This document shows, in pieces, positions 16,111-24,095 of a DNA stretch of 64,000 nt; position 1 is the stretch's first letter, and every line of letters begins with the position of its first letter. The notes beneath the pieces are model-generated. The model made no database searches. It was not told where the DNA came from and was given only the letters and a program-made list of their open reading frames with translations. The DNA lies in NCBI RefSeq assembly GCF_028737315.1, contig NZ_JAQZAO010000002.1, forward strand, positions 496,001 through 560,000. Direction: 5' to 3'. This stretch comes from Actinomycetospora lemnae. GTDB taxonomy: Bacteria > Actinomycetota > Actinomycetes > Mycobacteriales > Pseudonocardiaceae. Made by a program: the position numbers and the translations under genes.

Positions 16111-17232
16111 ATGGCCGCCGAGACGCCGGACCTCATGGTCCACAGCTGCGACGCCGTCGTCTGGATCGACGAGGTCGACCCGCAGCGGGCGATCGCGGTC
16201 GGCGGCTCGAAGATGGGGCGGCTCGCGGAGCTGCTGCAGTCGGGGGTGGAGGTCCCGCAGGGCTTCGCCGTCACCGTCGACGCCTACGCCCGGCACTGCC
16301 GGGAGTCGGGCCTCGACGCGCGGATCGACGCGGTGATCGGGCGGCTCGGGTCGCAGGCGTCAGCGCCGTCCGAGGCGCAGGTCGAGGAGGCCTCGGCCGA
16401 GATCCGCGCGATGTTCCGCGAGACGCCCATCGGCGAGGACCTCACGGCCCGGCTCACCGAGGCCTACGAGGAGCTCTGCCTGCGCTGCGTCGACGTCAAC
16501 GTGCCGGTCGCGGTGCGATCGTCGGCCACGGGCGAGGACGCCGCCGACGCCTCGTTCGCCGGCATCTTCGACACCTACCTCGGGGTGTCGGGGATCGAAC
16601 GGGTGCTCGACGCGGTCCGCAACTGCTGGGGCTCGCTGTTCACCGGCCGCGCGCTCGCGTACCGGCTGCGCCGCGGCATCAGCCACCACGCGATGCCGAT
16701 CGCCGTCGGGGTCATCGAGCTCATCCACGCCCGCGCGTCGGGCGTGGCGTTCTCGGTGCACCCGGTGACCGGCAAGTCCGACCGGATCGTCGTCGAGACC
16801 AGCTGGGGCTGGGGCGAGGCGATCGTCCAGGGCCTCGTCGACCCCGACCACGTCGAGATCGGCAAGGCCGACGGTCGGGTCCTCAAGTACGACGTCGCGC
16901 ACAAGCGGATCGTGTCGGCGTTCGACTTCGCCGTCGGCGCGGTCACCGAGATCGACATGCCGGCCAAGCTGGCCGACCGCCGCGTGCTCGACGACGAGCA
17001 GGTCGGCGCGATCTGCGCCGCGGTCCGGGCCATCGAGGACCACTACGGCTACCCGGTGGACGTGGAGTGGGTGATCAGCCGGCACCGGCGGGCGGGCGAC
17101 CCGGTCTGCATCGTGCAGACCCGGCCCGTGACGGTGACCGCCGCGCCCGAGGAGGCGGCGCCGACCGCGTACGACCCCGTGGCCCTGGCCCAGAAGTACC
17201 TCTTCTCCGGCAAGCCCATCCCGGGGCGCTAG
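16111..17232 (+). CDS. PEP/pyruvate-binding (PPDK N-terminal) ATP-grasp subunit, PpsB / CreH-I-like
   Basis: The 373-residue protein contains the nucleotide-binding domain of PEP synthase alone: VGGSKMGRLAELLQSG, PVAVRSSATGEDAADASFAG, the ETSWGWGEAIVQG loop, and VDVEWVISRH near the end, finishing with VQTRPVTV. It lacks both the His domain, supplied by the preceding gene, and a PEP/pyruvate barrel. I chose ATG 16111, which has GGAGG five bases upstream; GTG 16087, overlapping the previous stop as GTGA, would add eight residues. With its neighbour it should use ATP to phosphorylate the His, which then phosphorylates an aromatic hydroxyl by analogy with phenylphosphate synthase. Confidence 0.8.
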   Translation: MAAETPDLMVHSCDAVVWIDEVDPQRAIAVGGSKMGRLAELLQSGVEVPQGFAVTVDAYARHCRESGLDARIDAVIGRLGSQASAPSEAQVEEASAEIRAMFRETPIGEDLTARLTEAYEELCLRCVDVNVPVAVRSSATGEDAADASFAGIFDTYLGVSGIERVLDAVRNCWGSLFTGRALAYRLRRGISHHAMPIAVGVIELIHARASGVAFSVHPVTGKSDRIVVETSWGWGEAIVQGLVDPDHVEIGKADGRVLKYDVAHKRIVSAFDFAVGAVTEIDMPAKLADRRVLDDEQVGAICAAVRAIEDHYGYPVDVEWVISRHRRAGDPVCIVQTRPVTVTAAPEEAAPTAYDPVALAQKYLFSGKPIPGR

Positions 17233-17257
17233 TCGGTCACACCCCGGACTCGCCGGC

Positions 17258-18538
17258 ATGGGGCCGGCGCGGCCGGGGAACACGCCGTCCGGCGTGCGAT
17301 CGTGCACCACCGGACGGAGGACCACCATCAGCTCGTCGACCGAGACCACCCGCACCACCCGGGGGCTGCGGGGCCCCGCGGCCGCGGTGGTCGTCGCCCT
17401 CGCGTTCCTGGTCACGATGCTCGGCGCGACGCTGCCGACGCCGCTCTACCCGATCTACGAACAGGAGCTGGGCTTCGGCGGGGTCATGGTGACCCTGGTC
17501 TTCGCGACGTACGCCGTGGGCGTGACGGTGGCCCTGCTGTTCTTCGGGCGCCTGTCCGACCAGCTCGGACGCCGCGCCGTGCTGCTGCCGGGCCTCGCGC
17601 TCGCCGCGGTCTCCAGCGCCGTGTTCCTCGTCGACGACCTCCCGGCGCTCTTCGTCGGGCGCCTGCTCTCCGGGCTCTCGGCCGGCATCTTCACCGGCAC
17701 CGCCACCGCCGCCCTCGTCGACCTCGCGCCGGAGGGCCGGCAGAACCGCTACAGCCTGGTCGCCGCGTGCGTGAACATGCTGGGGCTGGGCCTGGGCCCC
17801 GTCGTCGCGGGCGCCCTCGCCGAGTACCTGCCCGCGCCCCTGTACCTCCCGTACGCGGTGCACATCGTCATGGTGGTGGTCGTCGGCGCGTTCCTGTGGG
17901 CGGTGGTCGAGCCGACGGGGCGCTCCGAGGGGCCGGTCAGCTGGCGCCCGCAACGGGTGTCGGTGCCGCCCGAGGTCCGCGGGGTGTTCGTCCGCGCGGC
18001 CATCGCCGGGTTCGCGGGGTTCGCGGTGCTCGGCCTGTTCACCGCGGTCTCGCCGTCGTTCCTCGGCCAGGTCCTCGGCGTGCGCGACCACCTCGTCACC
18101 GGGCTCGTCGTGTTCACGCTGCTCGGGGCGTCGACGGTCGGGCAGATCGCGTCGTCGCGGCTGTCCCTGCGCCCCGCGCTGCTCGTCGGCTGCGCCGCGC
18201 TCGTGATCGGCGTCGCCGGCGTCGGGGCCGCGCTCGCGCTGGCCTCGCTCGCGCTGCTCGTGGCCGGGGCCGCGGTCGCCGGCGTCGGGCAGGGCATGAG
18301 CTTCCGCGCCGGGCTGGGCGCGGTGAACGCCGGCAGCCCGCCCGAGCGGCGCAGCGAGGTCGCGTCGAGCTTCTTCCTCGTGCTCTACGTCGGCATCTCG
18401 CTGCCGGTGATCGGCGAGGGCGTCGCGTCGGCGGCGTTCGGGCTGGTCACCGCGGGCGTCGTCTTCGCCGGGATCGTCGCGCTGCTCGGGCTCGTCGCGT
18501 TCGTCAGCCTCCTGCTCCAGCGGCGAGTCGCCGGGTGA
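17258..18538 (+). CDS. MFS transporter
   Basis: After a polar N-terminus the protein has about 12 hydrophobic helices, beginning AAAVVVALAFLVTMLGATLPTPLYPIY, with the MFS loop FFGRLSDQLGRRAVLLPG between helices 2 and 3. The family of short bacterial MFS carriers includes drug and aromatic-acid transporters. The start is unclear: ATG 17258 and GTG 17294 lack ribosome-binding sites, while GGAGG at 17316-17320 sits six bases before an in-frame ATC at 17327. It follows the PEP-synthase-like pair on the same strand and may carry the pathway substrate. Its 3' end overlaps the convergent IclR gene by 35 bases. Confidence 0.85.
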   Translation: MGPARPGNTPSGVRSCTTGRRTTISSSTETTRTTRGLRGPAAAVVVALAFLVTMLGATLPTPLYPIYEQELGFGGVMVTLVFATYAVGVTVALLFFGRLSDQLGRRAVLLPGLALAAVSSAVFLVDDLPALFVGRLLSGLSAGIFTGTATAALVDLAPEGRQNRYSLVAACVNMLGLGLGPVVAGALAEYLPAPLYLPYAVHIVMVVVVGAFLWAVVEPTGRSEGPVSWRPQRVSVPPEVRGVFVRAAIAGFAGFAVLGLFTAVSPSFLGQVLGVRDHLVTGLVVFTLLGASTVGQIASSRLSLRPALLVGCAALVIGVAGVGAALALASLALLVAGAAVAGVGQGMSFRAGLGAVNAGSPPERRSEVASSFFLVLYVGISLPVIGEGVASAAFGLVTAGVVFAGIVALLGLVAFVSLLLQRRVAG

Positions 18539-19280
18539 TGACGTCGGCGGTGTCGGTCACCAGCGTCGTGTAGCGGCGCATCGTCGCGGCGGCGGCCCGG
18601 TCCACGGGGACGGCGACACTGACCGCGGCCACCGGCGCCCCCGCGGCGTCGCGGATCACCGCGCCCACCGACACGACGCCCAGCCGGCTCTCCTCACGGT
18701 TCTCCGCCCAGCCCCGCGCGGCGATGTCGCGCAGGCGCCGGCGCAGCGTCGCGGGGTCGGCGATCGAGTGCGGGGTGGGGCGCTCGGGGGTCCAGTCGGC
18801 GAGCCGGGCGTCCAGGTCCTCGGGCGGCAGGGCCGCGAGCAGGACCTTGCCCGTGCTCGTGGTCGTCGCCGGCAGCCGCGTCCCGACGCGGGCGAAGATG
18901 CGCACGGTGTGCGGGCTCTCGAGGCGCTCGACGTAGACCGAGTGCAGGCCGTCGAGCACCGCGAGCTGCACGGTCTCGCCGGTGGCGTGGCGCAGGCCCG
19001 CCATCGCCGGCATCGCCGCCTCGTGCAGCCCGACGTGCGGGGCGACGGTCGCCCCGAGCTCGTGCACGGCGAGCCCGAGCCGGTAGGTGCCCGTCGGTCC
19101 GCGCTCGAGAAGGCGCTCGTCGGCGAGGGTCGCGAGCAGGCGGTGCACGGTGCTCGTGCCCAGGCCGAGGCGGCGGGCGAGCTCGGCCACCCCCAGCTCC
19201 CGGTCGGTCACCGAGAACTCCTTGAGCAGGCGCGCGGCGTTGCGCACCGAGCTCAGCTCCCAGCTCGGGCGCGCCGCCAT
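18504..19280 (-). CDS. IclR-family regulator (copy 1 of 3)
   Basis: At 258 residues this is a full-length IclR protein. The N-terminal winged helix is SVRNAARLLKEFSVTDRELGVAELARRLGLGTSTVHRLLATL, shown here in parts, followed by the effector domain with GETVQLAVLDGLHSVYVERL and TSTGKVLLAALPPEDL, the ligand-pocket motifs. IclR members of this type control aromatic catabolism and respond to pathway acids. The ATG at 19280 gives the standard N-terminus. Ten bases separate it from the carboxymuconolactone-decarboxylase-like gene upstream on the same strand, so it may be the last gene of an MFS-CMD-IclR unit. Confidence 0.9.
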   Translation of the reverse strand: MAARPSWELSSVRNAARLLKEFSVTDRELGVAELARRLGLGTSTVHRLLATLADERLLERGPTGTYRLGLAVHELGATVAPHVGLHEAAMPAMAGLRHATGETVQLAVLDGLHSVYVERLESPHTVRIFARVGTRLPATTTSTGKVLLAALPPEDLDARLADWTPERPTPHSIADPATLRRRLRDIAARGWAENREESRLGVVSVGAVIRDAAGAPVAAVSVAVPVDRAAAATMRRYTTLVTDTADVITRRLAAGAGG

Positions 19281-19290
19281 GCCCGAGAGG

Positions 19291-19911
19291 CTAGGGCTCG
19301 GGGATCGGCGGCGCCGGGACCTCGAACGCGTTGAGCAGCGCCGAGGTCGCGAGGTACATGCCGGCGAGGTGGACCATGTCGAGCACCCCGTCACGGCCGA
19401 AGGCGTCGACGGCGGCCGCGTAGGTCGCGTCGGTGACGCGGTGGGTGCGCACGAGCTCGTCGGTGAAGCGGTGGGCGGCGAGCTCGTCGGGCGCGAAGCC
19501 GTCGGTGTCCCCGGCGCGCAGCCCGGCGATGACGGTCTCGGACAGCCCCACGGTCCGGGCCACCGCGACGTGGGCGTAGATCTCGTAGTCGGCCTGCCAG
19601 GCGACGCCGACGGTGAGGATGACGACCTCGCGGATCGGCGCGGGCAGCGACGAGCCCCGCTGGTCGGTCTGCACCCAGCGGTTGAACGCCCGCCCGGGCG
19701 CGGGCCGCAGCGCGAACGCGTTGAACGGGCCGATCAGCCCGCCCGCGTCGTCGGTGGGCGCGAACCCGGCGCGCTCGGCCCAGCGCGCGGAGCGCTCGAG
19801 GATCTCCTCGCGGGCGGCGCGCTGGTCGTCGTCGAGGTCGAGCGTCTCGTTGCGCGGGAGCCGCCCGCCCCAGTCGCGGTCGCCGGCCGGGGGACGTACA
19901 GAGATCGTCAC
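19291..19911 (-). CDS. Carboxymuconolactone-decarboxylase-family protein
   Basis: The 206-residue protein has the AhpD/CMD helical core: PAPIREVVILTVGVAWQADYEIYAHVAVARTVGLSETVIAGL in overlapping parts, with the His of YAHV and acidic residues as in gamma-carboxymuconolactone decarboxylases. It lacks the CxxC redox motif of AhpD, so peroxidase activity is unlikely. Its GTG overlaps the MFS stop by four bases (GTGA), so transporter and enzyme are co-translated. Substrate unknown; probably a hydroxylated or lactone intermediate brought in by the transporter. Confidence 0.85.
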   Translation of the reverse strand: MTISVRPPAGDRDWGGRLPRNETLDLDDDQRAAREEILERSARWAERAGFAPTDDAGGLIGPFNAFALRPAPGRAFNRWVQTDQRGSSLPAPIREVVILTVGVAWQADYEIYAHVAVARTVGLSETVIAGLRAGDTDGFAPDELAAHRFTDELVRTHRVTDATYAAAVDAFGRDGVLDMVHLAGMYLATSALLNAFEVPAPPIPEP

Positions 19912-21206
19912 CGCACCGACGGTATCCCCGCCCGCCGAGAGATCGCGAGCGAGAGCCCGGCGGCCACGACGCAGAGCGCGCCCGCGCCCCACCACGCGCC
20001 GTCGTAGGCGCCGGTGAGGTCGCGGACCAGGCCGGCGCCGACCGCGGCGATCGCCGAGCCGAGCTGGTGAGCCGCGAACACCCAGCCGAAGACGATCGGG
20101 GCGCGGGCCCCGAAGCGCTCCCGGCACAGCGCGACCGTCGGCGGCACGGTCGCGACCCAGTCGAGCCCGTAGAAGATGATGAACGCCCACAGCGGCGGCG
20201 CGGCGGTCGGCGCGAGCAGGAAGGGCAGGAACGCCAGCGACGCGCCGCGCAGCACGTAGTAGACGGCCAGCAGCTTGCGCGGGTCGACGCGGTCGGTGAA
20301 CCAGCCCGACGCGATCGTGCCGACGACGTCGAAGACGCCGACCACCGCGAGCAGGCCGGCCGCCGTCGTCGCGGGCATGCCGTGGTCGTGGGCGGCGGGC
20401 ACGAAGTGCGTGTTGAGCAGGCCGACGGTGGTCGCCCCGCAGATCGCGAACCCGCCCGCGAGCAGCCAGAACGTCCCGGCGCGGGCGGCGTCGGCGAGCA
20501 CGGCGACGGTGCGGCGGGCGGCTCCGGTCGTGACCACCTCCTCCGGCTCGGCCTCGCCCGGCGCGGCCCCGTGGGCGACGGTGCCGACGTCCGACGGGCG
20601 GTCGCGCAGCAGGAGCAGGACCAGCGGGACGACGACCAGCGCGCCGGCCGCGACGACGAGCGAGGCGAGGCGCCAGCCGACCGAGCCCGCGAGGTGGGCC
20701 ATGAGCGGCAGGAACACCAGCCCACCGGCCGCCTGGGCGGCGGTGAGCACGCCGGAGACGAGGCCCCGGCGCGCGACGAACCAGCGTCCGGTCACCGTCG
20801 CGACGAACGCCAGCGCCATCGAGCCGGTCCCGACGCCGACGAGCACGCCCCAGAGCAGGACCAGCTGCCACGCCGCGCTCATGAACACCGTCAGCCCGCT
20901 GCCCGCGGCGACGAGCAGGAGCGCGATGCTGACCACCCGCCGCATCCCGAAGCGCTCCATCAGCGCCGCGGCGAAGGGCGACACCACCCCGTAGAGCAGC
21001 AGGTTCAGCGACACCGCCGACGAGATCGTCGCCGTCGACCAGCCGAACTCCGCGTGCAGCGGCTCGACGAACACCCCGGGCGCGGAGCGGAAGCCCGAGG
21101 CGCCCAGCAGGGTCACGAACGCCGTGGCGGCGACGGCCCAGGGCCAGGCCGACGTGCGGGTGCGGGGCGCGCTCGGGGTCGGGGCATCGGGCCGCGTCTC
21201 GGTCAC
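19908..21206 (-). CDS. MFS transporter (monocarboxylate/OFA-like)
   Basis: The 432-residue protein has 12 predicted membrane segments, beginning WPWAVAATAFVTLLGASGFRSAPGVFVEPLHAEFGWSTATIS (quoted in parts), a pattern typical of the oxalate/formate and monocarboxylate branch. The charged central loop follows LLLLRDRPSDVG, and the second half has WFTDRVDPRKLLA. It probably imports an organic acid. It leads a minus-strand unit with the CMD-like enzyme and perhaps IclR, and diverges from a GlxA-type regulator 72 bases away, the likely controller. Confidence 0.85.
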   Translation of the reverse strand: MTETRPDAPTPSAPRTRTSAWPWAVAATAFVTLLGASGFRSAPGVFVEPLHAEFGWSTATISSAVSLNLLLYGVVSPFAAALMERFGMRRVVSIALLLVAAGSGLTVFMSAAWQLVLLWGVLVGVGTGSMALAFVATVTGRWFVARRGLVSGVLTAAQAAGGLVFLPLMAHLAGSVGWRLASLVVAAGALVVVPLVLLLLRDRPSDVGTVAHGAAPGEAEPEEVVTTGAARRTVAVLADAARAGTFWLLAGGFAICGATTVGLLNTHFVPAAHDHGMPATTAAGLLAVVGVFDVVGTIASGWFTDRVDPRKLLAVYYVLRGASLAFLPFLLAPTAAPPLWAFIIFYGLDWVATVPPTVALCRERFGARAPIVFGWVFAAHQLGSAIAAVGAGLVRDLTGAYDGAWWGAGALCVVAAGLSLAISRRAGIPSVR

Positions 21207-21278
21207 GAGGGGACAGCCTGCGGGACGGGCCGGACGTGGACCAGTGGCCGGAACGCCAACTCGTGCAAGAATCCGGCC

Positions 21279-22262
21279 ATGGCTGGTCCCGTCGGTCCGC
21301 GGCCGCACGTCGTGGCCGTCCTCGCCCTGCCCGAGGTCGTCGGCTTCGACCTGCAGATCCCGCCGCAGGTGTTCGGGACCGCGGAGGGACCGGACGGCCC
21401 GCTCTACGACGTGCGGGTGTGCGGTCTCGAGGAGCGCGTCGCGTCGACCGCCGGCTTCTCGCTGCTGCTCGAGCACGGAGCGGAGGCGCTCGCCGCCGCC
21501 GACACCGTCATCGTCCCCGGCACCCACTACGTGCCCGCCCGCCGCGACGGCGTGCTGCCCGACGACCTGCTCGCGGCCCTGGACACCGTGCCCGCGCACG
21601 CCCGCTGGCTGTCGATCTGCACGGGCGCCTTCGTGCTGGCCGCGGCCGGGCGGCTCGCCGGGCACCGCGTCGCGACACACTGGGCCCGGGCGGACGACCT
21701 CCGTCGCCTCCACCCCGACCTCGCGGTCGACGAGTCCGTCCTGTTCGTCGACGACGGCGACGTCGCCACCTCCGCGGGCCTCGCCGCCGGGCTGGACCTG
21801 TGCCTGCACGTGCTGCGCGGCGACCACGGCGCGGAGGTCGCCAACGCCGTCGCGCGCCACCTCGTCGTCTCGCCCTGGCGCGACGGCGGCCAGGCCCAGT
21901 TCATCGACCACCCCCTCCCCGCGGCCGGTGCGGGCGCCACGGGCGCGGCGCGGGCCTGGGCGCTCGAGCACCTCGACGAGGACCTCGACGTCGCCGCCCT
22001 CGCCGCCCACGCGGCGATGAGCGTGCGCACCTTCACCCGCCGCTTCCGCGCCGAGACCGGGACCTCACCCCACGCCTGGCTGGTCGCGCAGCGCCTCGCC
22101 CGCGCGCGGCGCCTGCTCGAGGGCACCGACCTGCCCGTCGATCGTGTCGCCGCGGCCGTCGGGCTGGGCACCGCCGCGTCGCTGCGCGCCCACCTCGCCG
22201 AGACGGTCGGCCTGTCCCCGCTCGCGTACCGGCGGCGGTTCCGGGTGCCAGCCGGCAGGTGA
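21279..22262 (+). CDS. GlxA/FtrA-type regulator: DJ-1/PfpI domain plus AraC helix-turn-helix
   Basis: Residues 1-190 form a DJ-1/PfpI-like domain (VVAVLALPEVVGFDLQIPPQVFG at the start; WLSICTGAFVLAAAGRLAGHRVATHW with the nucleophile-elbow Cys). Residues 225-327 are an AraC HTH with MSVRTFTRRFRAETGTSPHAWL and the second helix pair. The two-domain build and 327-residue length match GlxA-family activators. Its stop codon lies inside the left arm of a palindromic terminator. By position it probably controls the divergent MFS-CMD unit. Confidence 0.9.
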   Translation: MAGPVGPRPHVVAVLALPEVVGFDLQIPPQVFGTAEGPDGPLYDVRVCGLEERVASTAGFSLLLEHGAEALAAADTVIVPGTHYVPARRDGVLPDDLLAALDTVPAHARWLSICTGAFVLAAAGRLAGHRVATHWARADDLRRLHPDLAVDESVLFVDDGDVATSAGLAAGLDLCLHVLRGDHGAEVANAVARHLVVSPWRDGGQAQFIDHPLPAAGAGATGAARAWALEHLDEDLDVAALAAHAAMSVRTFTRRFRAETGTSPHAWLVAQRLARARRLLEGTDLPVDRVAAAVGLGTAASLRAHLAETVGLSPLAYRRRFRVPAGR

Positions 22263-22301
22263 GCAGAAAGGAGTGCTGCAGCACTCCTCTCTGCTCACCT
22301 G
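22256..22301. terminator. Gene-end palindrome with GTGAGC/GCTCAC arms (P1)
   Basis: CAGGTGAGCAG...CTGCTCACCTG flanks the inner palindrome GGAGTGCTGCAGCACTCC. The stop codon of the GlxA-type gene lies in the left arm. Outer arms and the following bases (TGCGCG-AGCGCACCG) are shared with the palindrome at 50531-50575. No U-run follows, as is common for actinobacterial hairpin terminators. Confidence 0.8.
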
Positions 22302-22313
22302 CGCGCAGCGCAC

Positions 22314-22332
22314 CGTCCCGCGGAGCGGGACG
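22314..22332 (+). promoter_or_regulatory. Candidate operator of the shared catabolic motif
   Basis: CGTCCC-gcggagc-GGGACG is a perfect inverted repeat with the same 7-base spacer as the motif at 14224. Each half differs from CGTTCC/GGAACG by one symmetric change. It ends 29 bases before a TAGCGT box and 67 bases before the Rieske oxygenase start. Confidence 0.55.
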
Positions 22333-22361
22333 GCGCCCTTCTCGGCGGTGCGCACGCTGCC

Positions 22362-22367
22362 TAGCGT
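22362..22367 (+). promoter_or_regulatory. -10-like box TAGCGT of the Rieske oxygenase gene
   Basis: TAGCGT recurs at the same distance (29-31 bases) after the inverted repeat here, at 30285 and at 37560. A convincing -35 box is absent in each case, as expected for an activator-dependent promoter. Confidence 0.5.
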
Positions 22368-22399
22368 CGGGGGCACCGCCACACCCCGGGAGGGCACAC

Positions 22400-23749
22400 G
22401 TGCTGACCGCCGAGCAGAACGAGGAACTCACCGCCGTCGAGGCCGGCACGCCGATGGGCGAGGTGCTGCGCCGCTACTGGTACCCCGTCGCGTTCACCCG
22501 CGAGCTCGAGGAGTTCCCGGTGAAGCGGGTGGAGCTGCTCGGCGACTTCTTCGCGCTGTGGCGCTCCCCGTCCGGGCGGTACGGGATCATCCCCGAGCCC
22601 TGCCCGCACCGGAAGGCGTCGATGGCCTACGGCGTCGTGGAGGGCGACGGGCTGCGCTGCCCGTACCACGGCTGGAAGTTCGACACCGACGGCGCGTGCA
22701 CCGACCAGCCCGCCGAGAAGGACAACACCAACTTCCAGGAACGGGTGCGCGCCACCGCCGGCAAGGTCGAGGAGCTCGGCGGGCTCGTGTGGGCCTACGT
22801 CGGGCCGGATCCGGCGCCGCTGCTGCCGCGCTTCGACGTCTACGTCATGGACGGGTTCCGCGACATCGGCTGGGCGGACATCCCCTGCAACTACGTGCAG
22901 GTCATGGAGAACGCCGTCGACCCGCACCACGTCGAGCACCTGCACGGGCGCTACTTCGAGTTCATCGGACGCCACGAGGGCTTCGAGGCCCCGCCGTCGT
23001 TCGGCAAGAAGCACCAGCGCATCGGGTTCGACGCCTTCGAGTGGGGCATCATCAAGCGCCGCGTGCTCGCCGGCGCCAGCGAGGACAACGACGACTGGAA
23101 GGTCGGGCACCCGCTGGTCTTCCCGTACAACATGCGGGTCGGGGGCGGCGGCATCCACCAGATGCAGATCCGCGTGCCGATCAACCGCACGACCACCCGG
23201 TTCATGCTCTACACCGTCCACGCCCCCGAGGGCTACGAGCCGGTGGAGCAGCAGACGGTGCCGGACTACGAGATCCCGGTGTTCGACGAGCGCGGGCACC
23301 ACGTCGTCAACTACGTCGAGGGCCAGGACATCATGGCCTGGGTGACGCAGGGGCCGATCACCGACCGGACCACCGAGCACCTCGGCCGCTCCGACATCGG
23401 CGTCGCCATGCTGCGCAAGATGTTCCGCCAGCAGATGGCCGCGGTCGCGAAGGGCGAGGACCCGCTGGGCACCATCCGCGAGCCGCACGAGCGCATCGAC
23501 CTGCCCTGCGAGAAGGACAAGTTCCACGCCGGCGGAGCGACCTTCGCGCTGGACTTCTGCCGGATGGGCTCCACGCGCTACTCCCCCGCGCTCGAGACCA
23601 TCCGGCAGGTGCACCTGTCAGCGGCCGCGCGCGTCGAGGCGGACCAGGAGGCCGGACGCCCGTCGTTCACCCCCGCCGGGGGCATCGGCACCGCGACGCT
23701 CCCGCCCGACACCTCGGCACAGGTGGACTCGGGACTGATCCCGCGGTGA
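22400..23749 (+). CDS. Rieske non-haem iron oxygenase, alpha subunit
   Basis: The 449-residue protein has a Rieske [2Fe-2S] domain with CPHR (Cys at about 68, His 70) and CPYHGW (Cys at about 87, His 90), and a catalytic domain with NAVDPHHVEHLHG for mononuclear iron. The layout resembles phthalate-dioxygenase-type or O-demethylase-type single-subunit oxygenases. GGGAGGG lies before GTG 22400. The gene is followed 11 bases later by a zinc-ribbon protein, and a Rieske ferredoxin is encoded at 26495-26836. It could hydroxylate, or demethylate, the aromatic substrate before ring cleavage. Confidence 0.9.
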   Translation: MLTAEQNEELTAVEAGTPMGEVLRRYWYPVAFTRELEEFPVKRVELLGDFFALWRSPSGRYGIIPEPCPHRKASMAYGVVEGDGLRCPYHGWKFDTDGACTDQPAEKDNTNFQERVRATAGKVEELGGLVWAYVGPDPAPLLPRFDVYVMDGFRDIGWADIPCNYVQVMENAVDPHHVEHLHGRYFEFIGRHEGFEAPPSFGKKHQRIGFDAFEWGIIKRRVLAGASEDNDDWKVGHPLVFPYNMRVGGGGIHQMQIRVPINRTTTRFMLYTVHAPEGYEPVEQQTVPDYEIPVFDERGHHVVNYVEGQDIMAWVTQGPITDRTTEHLGRSDIGVAMLRKMFRQQMAAVAKGEDPLGTIREPHERIDLPCEKDKFHAGGATFALDFCRMGSTRYSPALETIRQVHLSAAARVEADQEAGRPSFTPAGGIGTATLPPDTSAQVDSGLIPR

Positions 23750-23760
23750 GACTGTCCGCC

Positions 23761-24000
23761 GTGACGGTCCCCGACGGCTCCCCCGGCGCGAAGATCGACC
23801 GGCGCTTCGCCGCGGACGTCGAGGCCCACCGCCGCGACGCCCCCCGGTTCTGCCCGGCGTGCGCCCGCGACCTGGGGCTCGCGACCGAGTTCTGGGAGGG
23901 CGACGCCCGCCGGTTCTACTGCTGGTGCGCGACCTGCGGCTGGACGGGCGAGGTCACGACCACCGGCGAGACCGTGGTCGGGCACGAGCCGGAGCACTGA
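23761..24000 (+). CDS. Small zinc-ribbon-like protein
   Basis: This 79-residue protein has two Cys pairs, CPAC near residue 32 and CWCATC near 54, spaced as in a zinc ribbon or rubredoxin-like knuckle, with aromatic residues between (TEFWEGDARRFYC). It begins 11 bases after the Rieske oxygenase stop; an in-frame GTG at 23746 overlapping that stop would add five residues. I do not recognise a named family. The tight linkage suggests a helper or electron-transfer partner of the oxygenase, but a structural role is as likely. Confidence 0.65.
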   Translation: MTVPDGSPGAKIDRRFAADVEAHRRDAPRFCPACARDLGLATEFWEGDARRFYCWCATCGWTGEVTTTGETVVGHEPEH

Positions 24001-24065
24001 CGGCTCGCACCGGAGACCTCCGGACCACAGCTCGGAGCTGAGACGGTCTCAGCGGCGCGCCCTCG

Positions 24066-24088
24066 CTGTCGGGGGTCGGGTCTACGTT
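24066..24088 (+). promoter_or_regulatory. RecA-independent DNA-damage (PafBC-type) promoter
   Basis: CTGTCGGGG-N8-TACGTT matches the mycobacterial RecA-NDp consensus TTGTCRGTG-N8-TAN3T at 7 of 9 positions in the upstream box and fully in the -10 box. The -10 ends seven bases before the ATG at 24096, so the transcript should be leaderless. DUF222/13E12-type genes are known members of this damage regulon in mycobacteria. Confidence 0.65.
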
Positions 24089-24095
24089 CGAACGC

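Noticed and set aside
21250-21255. GGAACG before the GlxA-type gene as a further regulon site
   Set aside because: Seven bases further upstream the sequence is TGGACC, which does not match the left half-site.
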